A stretch of 9,517 nt of DNA from JAZLGI01 sp045616225 (GTDB lineage Bacteria > Spirochaetota > Spirochaetia > Sphaerochaetales > Sphaerochaetaceae): NCBI GenBank assembly GCA_045616225.1, contig JAZLGI010000092.1, positions 1 through 9,517 of the forward strand, given 5' to 3'. A program made the position numbers and the translations under genes. The notes beneath the pieces were generated by a model. The model had not been told where the DNA came from. It made no database searches and saw only the letters and a list, made by a program, of their open reading frames with translations. Below, piece by piece: positions 1 through 6,931 of the stretch (its first letter is position 1; each line of letters opens with the position of its first letter).

Positions 1-174
1 CATTATTTTCAGAAGTTTTTTCTTGCTGAACCAAAACATAACATACCAGTATGCCACTATGAGTAAGAGCATTATTGGCATAAGTGAGAAATAAAGCCCT
101 TCAGGTAGTGTTCCACGGCCAAAAGCAACCCCAGCAAAATCTAAAAGCATAAGAACAATAACAAGAATTTTCAT
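1..174 (-). CDS. Small membrane protein, truncated by window edge
   Basis: An open frame of 58 codons runs leftward from an ATG at 174-172 to the window edge without a stop, so the C-terminus is missing. I do not recognise the family. The visible protein is strongly hydrophobic. A first helix spans about residues 2-18 (it starts MKILVIVLMLLDF), a short loop GRGTLPEG follows, and a second helix of about 22 residues ends in a lysine-rich stretch (FSKKK). This suggests a two-helix inner-membrane protein, or the N-terminus of a longer one. The frame stays open upstream to another ATG at 243, but neither start has a Shine-Dalgarno site. I prefer 174 because a promoter-like pair (AGGACA, 17 bp, TATGAT) ends six bases before it, which would give a leaderless mRNA. 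The gene diverges from the lipoprotein operon at 267. Confidence 0.5.
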   Translation of the reverse strand, partial: MKILVIVLMLLDFAGVAFGRGTLPEGLYFSLMPIMLLLIVAYWYVMFWFSKKKLLKIM

Positions 175-180
175 AGTTAA

Positions 181-209
181 ATCATACGTAAAAAGAAAGA
201 ATTTGTCCT
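181..209 (-). promoter_or_regulatory. Candidate leftward promoter for the small membrane protein
   Basis: On the minus strand AGGACA (209-204, four of six matches to the -35 consensus) is followed after 17 bp by TATGAT (186-181, five of six matches to the -10 consensus). Transcription would start about seven bases after the -10 box, at or next to the ATG at 174. The call rests on consensus matching only. Confidence 0.4.
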
Positions 210-221
210 CAAAATTTTGAG
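208..221. promoter_or_regulatory. 14-bp perfect palindrome, candidate operator
   Basis: CTCAAAATTTTGAG reads identically on both strands. It lies between the divergent gene starts at 174 and 267. It touches the -35 box of the leftward promoter (204-209) and overlaps TTGAGC (217-222), a possible rightward -35 whose best -10 partner, CATATA at 241-246, is weak. A dimeric repressor site controlling both directions is plausible but inferred. No T-run follows, so it does not look like a terminator. Confidence 0.35.
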
Positions 222-266
222 CATTACGAAAAAAAAACAACATATAGGAAATATCGGAGGAAAAAA

Positions 267-2348
267 ATGCGTAAAAGTATCATTTTTCTTTTTTTACTTT
301 TATCTGTTTTGTCCTTATTTGTTTCCTGCAAGGAAGAAGTTGGAACAACAGCTCTGAAACTTATTTTGAAGTCGGATTCCACAACTAGATTAATTACAAA
401 TCAAAGTGTGGACATTAGTTATTTTAAAGTAACGGGAACAGGTCCTGAAAACGGAGATAACACGCCTCAGGAAATTGATGTCACAGTTACAATGCCCCAG
501 ACCTCTCTTACATTGCAAGGTCTGGTAATTGGAAACTGGACTTTTAAGGTCACTGCATACAACGCAGAAAACACGCCACTCATGGAAGGGTCTACCACAA
601 TTTATGTCACTTCACGCCCATCCCCTGTAGTAATAGATGTTAATACACCTGTAGGAAAAGGAAATATAAGTCTTACTCTATCCTGGGATGCACCGCAAAT
701 AACCAATCCTGTTTTAAAGATATACAGAAGAGGACCTTCTATGGATACCCCAGAGACAAATACAGAAGAACCTGTTTTAGACACTACTTCATGCACTGCT
801 ACGTACAATGTATCAAATCTTGTTTCCGGCAACTATGTTCTACGAATAGAACTTTTTGACGGAGATTCATTCTTGGGAGGAAAGGTAGAGACTGTAAAAG
901 TATTCAAAGACCAGATTACAACCGGAGAAATAAGCATTGTCTATGATGCAGCTCAAGCCTTAAAAGATACAGGACTCATTCTTCAGACAGTTTACGGAAA
1001 ACCGGTACAGGGTCTTATTACACCAACCGGAAGAAATGACCATATCCTCTATGCCAATGAAGAAGCTGTTCTTCAGTTCTCTGTCTCTTCCAGTGCAACA
1101 ATAAAAGATGAAGATTACACAGTAGAATGGTATTATGACGGAATTCTTCAGAATGCAGGCACAACACAACTCTCATCCAATATAAGCACTTTTACATTTA
1201 CGCCTTACATTGGAGTTCACATTGTAGATGTAGTATGTTACGACAAAAATTATGCAAGCGTAGGAAGTGCAGAATGGTCTTTCACATCAGTTGCAAAAGG
1301 CCCAAAGGGTTCTCTGTTTGTCCACAGAGAGGTAAATAACGGAGAAAACGGTTTAAGCCTAGACAATAATACGTTAATTGGAGCTATTCCTGATTCAAGA
1401 TTCCTTGTTCTTTCTCAAAACGACAAGCGTCTTCAGGTTTGCGACCTGGACAATAACGGAGTAAAAGTCTTATCAAGTTTAGATAATTCATATTTCTCTT
1501 ATGCAAAACACATCTTCTCAGACTACAGAATGAATGCCTTCTGTGTAATAGACAACCAACAGGACGGTTCTCAAGAACAACAGAACTTCACACTGTTCAT
1601 GTACTCGTCAGATACTTCTGTTCCTATGATAGATGTAGTTAGGAACTCAGAAAGTGAAGTCATGAGAATAAACCATCATGGAAATATGGAAGACTTCCCT
1701 GTTACAAATATAAACAGCGGACCTTTCTCTATAACAGGAGACAAAACAGGATTCCTCTTCCTCCCTGAAACTGTAGAAACAGTAGGAACTATTACAACCT
1801 TTAAGTTCTCAGCTAACGAAATGATAGATAAAGAGCACATAGTTGCCAGAGCCAACACAAAAGGAGATTTATCCAAATCTTTCTCTATAGGAACAGACAG
1901 ATTCTTCTACACTCTGCCTGGGTATTCTGCAATTGCAACCATGGAATTTGATACAACAAAAGGAAAATTCAAAGACAAAGACACTGCAAAGGAAATCCCT
2001 ATAAGATTCATTGCAGAGTATATCTATGCCATATCTGATACAGAATTTGCAGTCTCAAACGGGACAAGCCAGACTTGTATTTATCAACTTCAGGCAAACG
2101 GATGGGCAGTAACTTCTATCGTTTATCATCCTACTGCCAAGATTTGTATTTCTGAAGACGGTTATGTTTATATGTTGGACAAGGTAAACAGTACAATCTA
2201 TTCTTACAGTCTTTCCAACACAGGTTCTTTGACAGAACTTAACAGAGTCTCTGCAGAAAACCTTTCTGATATTGCATATTCATCAGGCAATCTTCTTGCC
2301 TCAACAACAGATGGCAGACTCTTATTCTGTAAGGTGGTTGCAGAATGA
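267..2348 (+). CDS. Large surface lipoprotein with Ig-like and propeller-like regions
   Basis: The start is supported by GGAGG at 256-260. The N-terminus has two basic residues, a hydrophobic core and the lipobox FVSC, so signal peptidase II would cleave before Cys21 and the protein would be lipid-anchored. I do not recognise a named family. Three beta-rich segments can be read. Residues about 26-125 and 130-226 look like fibronectin or Ig-like modules (GNWTFKVTAYNAE, GNYVLRIELFDG). Residues about 257-345 look like an Ig or PKD-type module (YTVEWYYDG ... HIVDVVCYD). Residues 346-693 contain repeated short beta motifs such as EDGYVYMLDKVNSTIYSYSL and STTDGRLLFC, suggesting a beta-propeller or similar solenoid. 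It is the first gene of a three-gene cassette and its TGA overlaps the next ATG. Surface exposure and ligand binding are inferred; the lipobox is clear. Confidence 0.85.
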   Translation: MRKSIIFLFLLLSVLSLFVSCKEEVGTTALKLILKSDSTTRLITNQSVDISYFKVTGTGPENGDNTPQEIDVTVTMPQTSLTLQGLVIGNWTFKVTAYNAENTPLMEGSTTIYVTSRPSPVVIDVNTPVGKGNISLTLSWDAPQITNPVLKIYRRGPSMDTPETNTEEPVLDTTSCTATYNVSNLVSGNYVLRIELFDGDSFLGGKVETVKVFKDQITTGEISIVYDAAQALKDTGLILQTVYGKPVQGLITPTGRNDHILYANEEAVLQFSVSSSATIKDEDYTVEWYYDGILQNAGTTQLSSNISTFTFTPYIGVHIVDVVCYDKNYASVGSAEWSFTSVAKGPKGSLFVHREVNNGENGLSLDNNTLIGAIPDSRFLVLSQNDKRLQVCDLDNNGVKVLSSLDNSYFSYAKHIFSDYRMNAFCVIDNQQDGSQEQQNFTLFMYSSDTSVPMIDVVRNSESEVMRINHHGNMEDFPVTNINSGPFSITGDKTGFLFLPETVETVGTITTFKFSANEMIDKEHIVARANTKGDLSKSFSIGTDRFFYTLPGYSAIATMEFDTTKGKFKDKDTAKEIPIRFIAEYIYAISDTEFAVSNGTSQTCIYQLQANGWAVTSIVYHPTAKICISEDGYVYMLDKVNSTIYSYSLSNTGSLTELNRVSAENLSDIAYSSGNLLASTTDGRLLFCKVVAE

Positions 2349-2875
2349 TTAAAAGATTCCTGATTGTATTTATCCTTATTATCTGCTGTATGTTCTCAAT
2401 TCATGCAGGTTCTCTTGCAATAGGAACAGACTTTGCATCCCTTCAGGATTTAATTCCTCAATGGAGCGATAGAACAGGTCAAGTTACAGTTGATTTCAGC
2501 TCACCTATAACAGATACTTTTGGTCTTACCGTTCCTCTGTCATTTACCTTTAATGAAAGATCTTGCATGTTGGAAACGGGATTAAGCCTTGTCTATTATC
2601 CATGGGCAAAAGGTCCGTTTGCAAGTATGTCTCTTATTCAGTTTGGTTTTATTGCAGGAACCAACGCCCTTGAGAAAAAAACATACGGCCTTAACGAAGC
2701 TGCTTTTGGCTGGACATTTACAGTCAGGAATCGTCTTGTAATAGAACCTTCTGTAGTTATCAGAGATCCGTCTTCTGTTTTCAAAGACGATTATCTTGCT
2801 CTTAAAGGTGAATATCCTTGCTACAGAACCATTAGAGGACGTCTTTTAATAAGATGGAAATTTTGGAGTGATTAA
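2345..2875 (+). CDS. Small secreted protein, probable outer-membrane beta-barrel
   Basis: This 176-residue protein starts at the ATG inside ATGA, overlapping the stop of the preceding gene by 4 bp, so translation is probably coupled. It opens with a signal peptide (MIKRFLIVFILIICCMF) and a likely signal peptidase I site after SIHA, at about residue 21. The mature chain has about eight alternating polar and hydrophobic stretches with many aromatic residues (LTVPLSFTFNE, LETGLSLVYYPW, FGWTFTVRNRLVIEPSVV, GRLLIRWKFW). That pattern, with the short length, suits a small eight-stranded barrel of the OmpA/OmpW size class. The YYPWAKGPFASMSL stretch faintly resembles DUF3575-type barrels, but I cannot confirm that. 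A periplasmic beta-sandwich is the alternative. Its position between two lipoprotein genes suggests an outer-membrane partner for them. Confidence 0.8.
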   Translation: MIKRFLIVFILIICCMFSIHAGSLAIGTDFASLQDLIPQWSDRTGQVTVDFSSPITDTFGLTVPLSFTFNERSCMLETGLSLVYYPWAKGPFASMSLIQFGFIAGTNALEKKTYGLNEAAFGWTFTVRNRLVIEPSVVIRDPSSVFKDDYLALKGEYPCYRTIRGRLLIRWKFWSD

Positions 2876-3751
2876 ATGACAAAAACAATTAAAAAAACCT
2901 GCTCAGACTTTGTTCTGATACTACTGATAATTTGTCTTGTAGGCTGTAATCTCAACTACAACACAAAATCTACAAAAGCGGTAACAGAAGATCAGCTCAG
3001 AAGTGCCATGCCGTCAATAATAGAGCATCAACTGAGTTCTATTGATGAATATCTTGAAGATGATGTAAAAACTCAACTTTACGGTACAACAAGAGGAAAA
3101 TCCTCAATATCCGGTCAACAAATAGTAGAAGGCACTCTCAATGAAGAGAAAGGCTTTGATTACCTTAATTTCTGCTATCAGGCAAACAACGTAACTTCAT
3201 CACAGGAAACAGAAGGTTTTCTGAATGCAGCATCAAATCTCCTCAATGAAGAAGATTATGAAAAACTTTGCAACAAAATCAATGAAGTAAATACCCAAAT
3301 AGAAGAATCTGCAACCCGTTTTGCAAGAACTCTTCCAAAAAGCCAGCAGAAAGCTTTTTACAAAGATTTGAAAGAACTTGTAGTAAGGACAACTGTACTT
3401 TTAACTGCAGGAATTGTTTATGCAATTGTTCCTGCCGGAGTTTTCTGGGGCAAGATAACTGCTGCAGCTGCCATATCTGTAGGAGCCGGTCTTACCGCTC
3501 AGATAATAATGACAATGTATGAACGTTATAAATTTGGAGTAGAGGATACAAAACAAAGTTTTGAAGATTGGTTCAAAGAAATGTTAAAACAGCCAAAGGC
3601 AGATTATGCCGTTGCAGCATCTATTATTGCCTTTGGTCAAACTTTTGAAAAAGGTCCTGTAGTTGCAGGAATTGTAGTTGCAGTTTTTGCAGTGTTTAAG
3701 CTAACAGATGCAGTACGTGTAATGATGCTTACCTACAACACAAAATCTTAA
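2876..3751 (+). CDS. Lipoprotein with hydrophobic C-terminal half, unknown function
   Basis: The ATG directly follows the previous stop codon, and GGAG at 2865-2868 gives a seven-base spacer. The N-terminus has a hydrophobic signal segment ending in the lipobox LVGC, so Cys24 should be lipidated. Residues about 36-165 are polar and probably helical, with acidic and glutamine-rich stretches. From about 168 the protein becomes hydrophobic in two pairs of segments: 168-191 with 194-214 (rich in Ala and Gly, AAAAISVGAGL), then 244-254 with 260-276 (PVVAGIVVAVFAVF). These are separated by a charged stretch, EDTKQSFEDWFKEMLKQ. A lipoprotein with several membrane-like segments is unusual; it may insert into a membrane or bury a helical bundle. 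The peptide YNTKS occurs just after the lipidated Cys (28-32) and again at the very C-terminus (287-291). I do not recognise the family. Confidence 0.82.
   Translation: MTKTIKKTCSDFVLILLIICLVGCNLNYNTKSTKAVTEDQLRSAMPSIIEHQLSSIDEYLEDDVKTQLYGTTRGKSSISGQQIVEGTLNEEKGFDYLNFCYQANNVTSSQETEGFLNAASNLLNEEDYEKLCNKINEVNTQIEESATRFARTLPKSQQKAFYKDLKELVVRTTVLLTAGIVYAIVPAGVFWGKITAAAAISVGAGLTAQIIMTMYERYKFGVEDTKQSFEDWFKEMLKQPKADYAVAASIIAFGQTFEKGPVVAGIVVAVFAVFKLTDAVRVMMLTYNTKS
2956..2971 (+). repeat. 16-bp direct repeat, copy 1 (encodes YNTKS)
   Basis: The 16 bases CTACAACACAAAATCT occur here, close to the lipidated cysteine codon, and again at 3733-3748 immediately before the stop codon of the same gene. Both copies are read in the same frame. 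Confidence 0.7.
3733..3748 (+). repeat. 16-bp direct repeat, copy 2 (encodes C-terminal YNTKS)
   Basis: This is an exact copy of the 16 bases at 2956-2971. It supplies the last five codons of the 291-residue lipoprotein, followed directly by TAA at 3749-3751. The two copies bracket almost the whole mature protein. Confidence 0.7.
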
Positions 3752-3764
3752 AAAAACACTCAAT

Positions 3765-3800
3765 TGTAGTTTTACACTTCGGTGTAAAACTACATCTTTT
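3765..3800 (+). terminator. Intrinsic terminator of the lipoprotein cassette, possibly bidirectional
   Basis: A perfect 13-bp stem (3765-3777 with 3782-3794) closes the tetraloop TTCG with a C-G pair, the especially stable cUUCGg arrangement. TCTTTT follows on the plus strand. It lies 13 bp after the cassette stop and 19 bp beyond the stop of the convergent clpP gene. On the minus strand the T-run comes only after about eight intervening bases, so termination of clpP transcripts here may be weaker. Confidence 0.85.
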
Positions 3801-3813
3801 CATACTCTGCGAA

Positions 3814-4389
3814 CTAGACTTCAGAACGCTTGGTTACAATCCTGCTGATAAGGCCGTAAGATACTGCCTCATCTGCATTAAGCCAATAATCACGGTCTGT
3901 ATCTTCTTTTACCTTATCGAGAGGTTTTCCTGTAGCTTCTGATATAAGTTTATTAAGCTTATCTTTTGTGTTTTCAAGGAGTTTTGCATGAATTTCAATT
4001 TCTGTTGCAGTACCTCTCATTTCACTTAAAGGCTGATGAATTAGATAAGAAGAATTAGGAAGCCCTATTCTTCTTTCTGAAGGAACTGCAAGAAGTATCA
4101 AAGCAGCAGCACTTGCAACAAGTCCCATTCCAATAAGTGTAACTTCGCAATTTACGAATCTAATCATATCATAGATTGCAAAACCGGCATCAACATCACC
4201 ACCGGGGGAATCAATGAAGACCTTAACAGGGTCATTGCTTTCATTCTCAAGAATCAAAAGATCCTTTATGAATCTATCTGCCATTTCCTTGTTGATTTCA
4301 CCGGAAATTAAAAGAGATCTTGTTTTTAAAAGCTTGTCACTTGCTCCTTCCTGAACTTTCTTATCTTTTTCATCCTGATATGTAATCAT
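3814..4389 (-). CDS. clpP: ClpP-family serine protease subunit (divergent paralogue)
   Basis: This is a proteolytic subunit of the Clp type, which forms stacked heptameric rings and degrades substrates delivered by an AAA+ unfoldase such as ClpX or ClpA. The full triad is visible: Ser93 in GLVAS, His118 in LIHQP and Asp167 in TDRDYWL. The Ser-His spacing of 25 residues equals that of E. coli ClpP. The strand-forming SPGG motif (61-64) and the C-terminal EAVSYGLI motif are also present. At 191 residues it is near the usual length, but the N-terminus lacks the familiar RGERAYDIYSRLL segment, and the nucleophile elbow reads ASAA rather than AASMG. I therefore read it as the second, divergent ClpP seen in some treponemes. 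SD GGAGGT (4399-4394) precedes the ATG. It is last in the leftward unit, 16 bp after era, with no unfoldase gene nearby. Confidence 0.9.
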   Translation of the reverse strand: MITYQDEKDKKVQEGASDKLLKTRSLLISGEINKEMADRFIKDLLILENESNDPVKVFIDSPGGDVDAGFAIYDMIRFVNCEVTLIGMGLVASAAALILLAVPSERRIGLPNSSYLIHQPLSEMRGTATEIEIHAKLLENTKDKLNKLISEATGKPLDKVKEDTDRDYWLNADEAVSYGLISRIVTKRSEV

Positions 4390-4405
4390 CTCTACCTCCG
4401 GCTAA

Positions 4406-5296
4406 TTATCTTGTCTCACAGAAAACCTTCTGCAAAACCATTTCATTTGTCTTCCACTTTGAATTAACTCTCACCCTTAAATCAAGTTCAAGTTTGCTAC
4501 CCGGGAAAATTTTCTTTATTTCCTTAAAGGATTCCTGCCTTATTTTCTTTATGTTATCTCCGCCTCTTCCTACAAGAATTCCCTTCTGGCTTTCTCTCTC
4601 GCAAGTAATAAAGGCTCTGCACCAAACTTTCTTCTCTTCTTCATTATACTCAAGGTCTACAACTTCAACCATTATGGCATTGGGAATCTCAGCAGTAACA
4701 CTGTTCATTGCCTTTTCCCTTATGATTTCACCAACCCTAAAATCTAAATCCTGATCTGTTCTTGCATCTTCGTCATAAAGTAAATGCCCTTCCGGAGCCA
4801 CCTTAAACAACTCTATCAAAAGTTCGTCTACTCCATCATCTTCTTTTGCAGAAGCACAAAGTATGGTTCTTCCGGGAAGGTTATGCTTAAGATATGAAGT
4901 CATCTCATCTATCTGATTCTGAGAAAGAATATCCTTCTTGTTAATACAGCAGACAACAGGAATAGAAAGCCCGCTCAGAATATAGGAAATTGCATTTTCC
5001 TCTTCTCCGGGTGAACGTGTTGCATCCAGAAGATACAAAACAGCATCACTTTCCTCAAGGCTCTGGATTGCAATCTTCTGCATACGCTTATTAAAGTTTT
5101 TTGCACTCATGTGCCACCCCGGAGTATCAGTAAAAATCAACTGGCCTCTGGAATCTGTATAAATTCCCCTTATGGCATTTCTTGTAGTCTGAGGAGTCGG
5201 AGAAGTGATGGAAACTTTTGACTCACAGATTGTGTTCACAAGAGTAGATTTACCAACAGAAGAACGTCCTACAATGGCAACGGCAGCACACTTCAT
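4406..5296 (-). CDS. era: GTPase Era, 16S rRNA/30S assembly factor
   Basis: Era is an essential GTPase that binds the 3' end of 16S rRNA and helps 30S subunit maturation, acting in the cytoplasm and near the membrane. The GTP-binding motifs are intact: G1 GRSSVGKST (10-18), an effector region ending in TPQTTRN (34-40), G3 DTPG (57-60), G4 NKKD (119-122) and G5 SAK (149-151). The C-terminal KH RNA-binding domain carries GRGG (243-246) within ILVGRGGDNIKKI, and the tail has the conserved tryptophan region (RVNSKWKTNE). The 296-residue length is typical. The first motif begins only ten residues in, so the ATG at 5296 must be the start. There is no good SD, and the upstream synthetase gene ends 11 bp away, so translational coupling is likely. 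Confidence 0.96.
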   Translation of the reverse strand: MKCAAVAIVGRSSVGKSTLVNTICESKVSITSPTPQTTRNAIRGIYTDSRGQLIFTDTPGWHMSAKNFNKRMQKIAIQSLEESDAVLYLLDATRSPGEEENAISYILSGLSIPVVCCINKKDILSQNQIDEMTSYLKHNLPGRTILCASAKEDDGVDELLIELFKVAPEGHLLYDEDARTDQDLDFRVGEIIREKAMNSVTAEIPNAIMVEVVDLEYNEEEKKVWCRAFITCERESQKGILVGRGGDNIKKIRQESFKEIKKIFPGSKLELDLRVRVNSKWKTNEMVLQKVFCETR

Positions 5297-5307
5297 AGCA
5301 ACTTAAA

Positions 5308-6885
5308 TCAATATCTGTTAAGGATAGAAAGAACTTTTTCCTTTCCCAAAGTTTTCATGAACTGTGCAAGCTTAGGGCCTTTTTCCTTGCCAATGAGAAC
5401 TCTGTATACAGCAGTAAACAATGCAATATTCTCAATGGAACACTCTGCAGCAGTGTCATAAATTCTTTGTGCAAGATCTTTCTCATCTTCTCCGTCCCAC
5501 TGGGAAACTTTCTCAGCCAAACATTTAACAGCCTTTGTTTCTTCTGAAGAAAGAGTCTCAAGAGGAGTTTCCTCATTTGCTACGGCAAATCTGAAATCTT
5601 CAGGACTAAATGTTGTAATCCAGTTCCATGCACAGCGACATCTTGTTCTTAATCTTTCCAGTTGGTCTTCCTTAACATCAGAAAGAGAAGCAATGACCTT
5701 TTCTACATCACCGCTGTATATCTGAAGCATATTGCAAAGATGTCTGAAAGGAATCTGATAACCAGGAGTCTTAGGTACATCTCCTACCTGAGACAATTCA
5801 TAGACCCTCTTCTCCATGGCAAGTTTCTTTTCATTACATTCAAGAAGACCAAAGTATCTTCTCTCACAGTTATCGTAATCTTCGTAAATTTTCAAAACAT
5901 CCAAATCAAATGAAATTGCAAACTCTGTGTTTGGTCTTGTTGAAGCAAACATGAAACGTGTAATTTCAGGAGTATAAACTTCAAGGACATCTCCAAGGGA
6001 AATGACCTCTCCGCTTGATGAAGATATCTTACCTCCACGGCCTTTTATGGAAATAAAGTCATACTGGAAAGAAACCGGAGCATGTCCTCCAAAAAGCTCA
6101 ACAACTTGCTTTGATGTATCAAAACTTCCGCCTTGGCTGTGATGGTCTTTTCCTGCAGGCTCAAAGTCTACACCTTCATAAACCCATCTCATTGGCCAGT
6201 CTACACGCCAGTGAAGTTTTGCATACGGAGTTGTTCTCAAGTCAATTGTTTCTGTCTTGTCCAAATCATTATCACGGTATGTGATTCCATACTCTCCGTC
6301 CCATGAAAGAATTGTTGTATTGTCCTTATCTGTAAAGGAAGAGAATACGGCAATAGGCCACCATGAATCATCAAGAGGTTCTGTTCTGTACTTGTTGAGA
6401 ATATCAATAATCTGCTGCTTGCATTCCAGAGCCTTCTTCATCTGTTCTGCATAGAGACTGCTTCTGTAACGCTGAGCCTGATACAGATACTCAGGATAAA
6501 CTCCAACAATAGGAAGTTTTTCCTCTACATCCAATTCATTTCCTCTGGCATAGTTTTCTGCTCTGCCTGTAGTATCAGGAACAAGAGTAATAGGCTTTCT
6601 CAGGAAAGTGGCTAATTTCTCCTGCTCAGGCATGTTCTTAGGAACTTTTCTGAAGACATCATAGTTATCCCAACTGTAGATGAATCTTACTTTCTGTCCC
6701 TTTTCCCTCAAGGCTCTGACAACAAGGTCAACAGAAATAATTTCCCTGAAGTTTCCAATGTGAACTGTGCCTGATGGTGTAATTCCGCTTGCACAGGTGT
6801 AGAGATCCTTTGATCCCTTTTCTCTGATTATGCGATCTGCATAAATATCCGCCCAATGTACTGAATTCTGTTCCATGTGGGACAT
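5308..6885 (-). CDS. lysS: Class I lysyl-tRNA synthetase
   Basis: This enzyme charges tRNA-Lys with lysine using ATP. It belongs to the archaeal/spirochaetal class I type (sometimes called lysK), unrelated in fold to bacterial class II LysRS. Numbering from the ATG at 6885, the Rossmann fold starts SGITPSGTVHIGN with HIGN at about 42-45, and the second signature is KISSSSG at about 286-292. The C-terminal third is a helical anticodon-recognition region. Family traits include VHWADIYADRII and YDVFRKVPKNMPE. The frame extends up to a TTG at 6912 and also contains an ATG at 6876; none of the three starts has an SD. I chose 6885 as the outermost ATG; 6876 is nearly as likely. It follows the outer-membrane barrel gene by about 46 bp and precedes era by 11 bp. 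Confidence 0.95.
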   Translation of the reverse strand: MSHMEQNSVHWADIYADRIIREKGSKDLYTCASGITPSGTVHIGNFREIISVDLVVRALREKGQKVRFIYSWDNYDVFRKVPKNMPEQEKLATFLRKPITLVPDTTGRAENYARGNELDVEEKLPIVGVYPEYLYQAQRYRSSLYAEQMKKALECKQQIIDILNKYRTEPLDDSWWPIAVFSSFTDKDNTTILSWDGEYGITYRDNDLDKTETIDLRTTPYAKLHWRVDWPMRWVYEGVDFEPAGKDHHSQGGSFDTSKQVVELFGGHAPVSFQYDFISIKGRGGKISSSSGEVISLGDVLEVYTPEITRFMFASTRPNTEFAISFDLDVLKIYEDYDNCERRYFGLLECNEKKLAMEKRVYELSQVGDVPKTPGYQIPFRHLCNMLQIYSGDVEKVIASLSDVKEDQLERLRTRCRCAWNWITTFSPEDFRFAVANEETPLETLSSEETKAVKCLAEKVSQWDGEDEKDLAQRIYDTAAECSIENIALFTAVYRVLIGKEKGPKLAQFMKTLGKEKVLSILNRY

Positions 6886-6887
6886 GA

Positions 6888-6915
6888 TATATAATTTACA
6901 CAATAAAGCCAATAA
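6888..6915 (-). promoter_or_regulatory. Weak candidate internal promoter before the LysRS gene
   Basis: On the minus strand TTATTG (6915-6910) precedes TATATA (6893-6888) by 16 bp. Transcription from it would start around 6880, making the ATG at 6876 almost leaderless. This would give the synthetase expression independent of the upstream barrel gene. The region is AT-rich and chance matches are common. Confidence 0.25.
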
Positions 6916-6931
6916 GAGTCATTTAAACAAA

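Noticed and set aside
175..243. Upstream ATG at 243 extending the left membrane protein by 23 residues
   Set aside because: It has no SD, would leave only 23 bp between divergent starts, and would place the promoter pair and palindrome inside the coding region.
602..832. Leftward open frame of 76 codons inside the large lipoprotein gene
   Set aside because: No SD and no recognisable product; the sense frame continues intact with a lipobox and SD.
4494..4754. Rightward open frame of 86 codons opposite era
   Set aside because: It is antisense to the conserved KH-domain region of Era, so it reflects constraint on the real gene.
6886..6912. TTG at 6912 as start of LysRS
   Set aside because: It adds nine residues (ALLCKLYI region) not typical of the family, has no SD, and two ATG codons follow directly.
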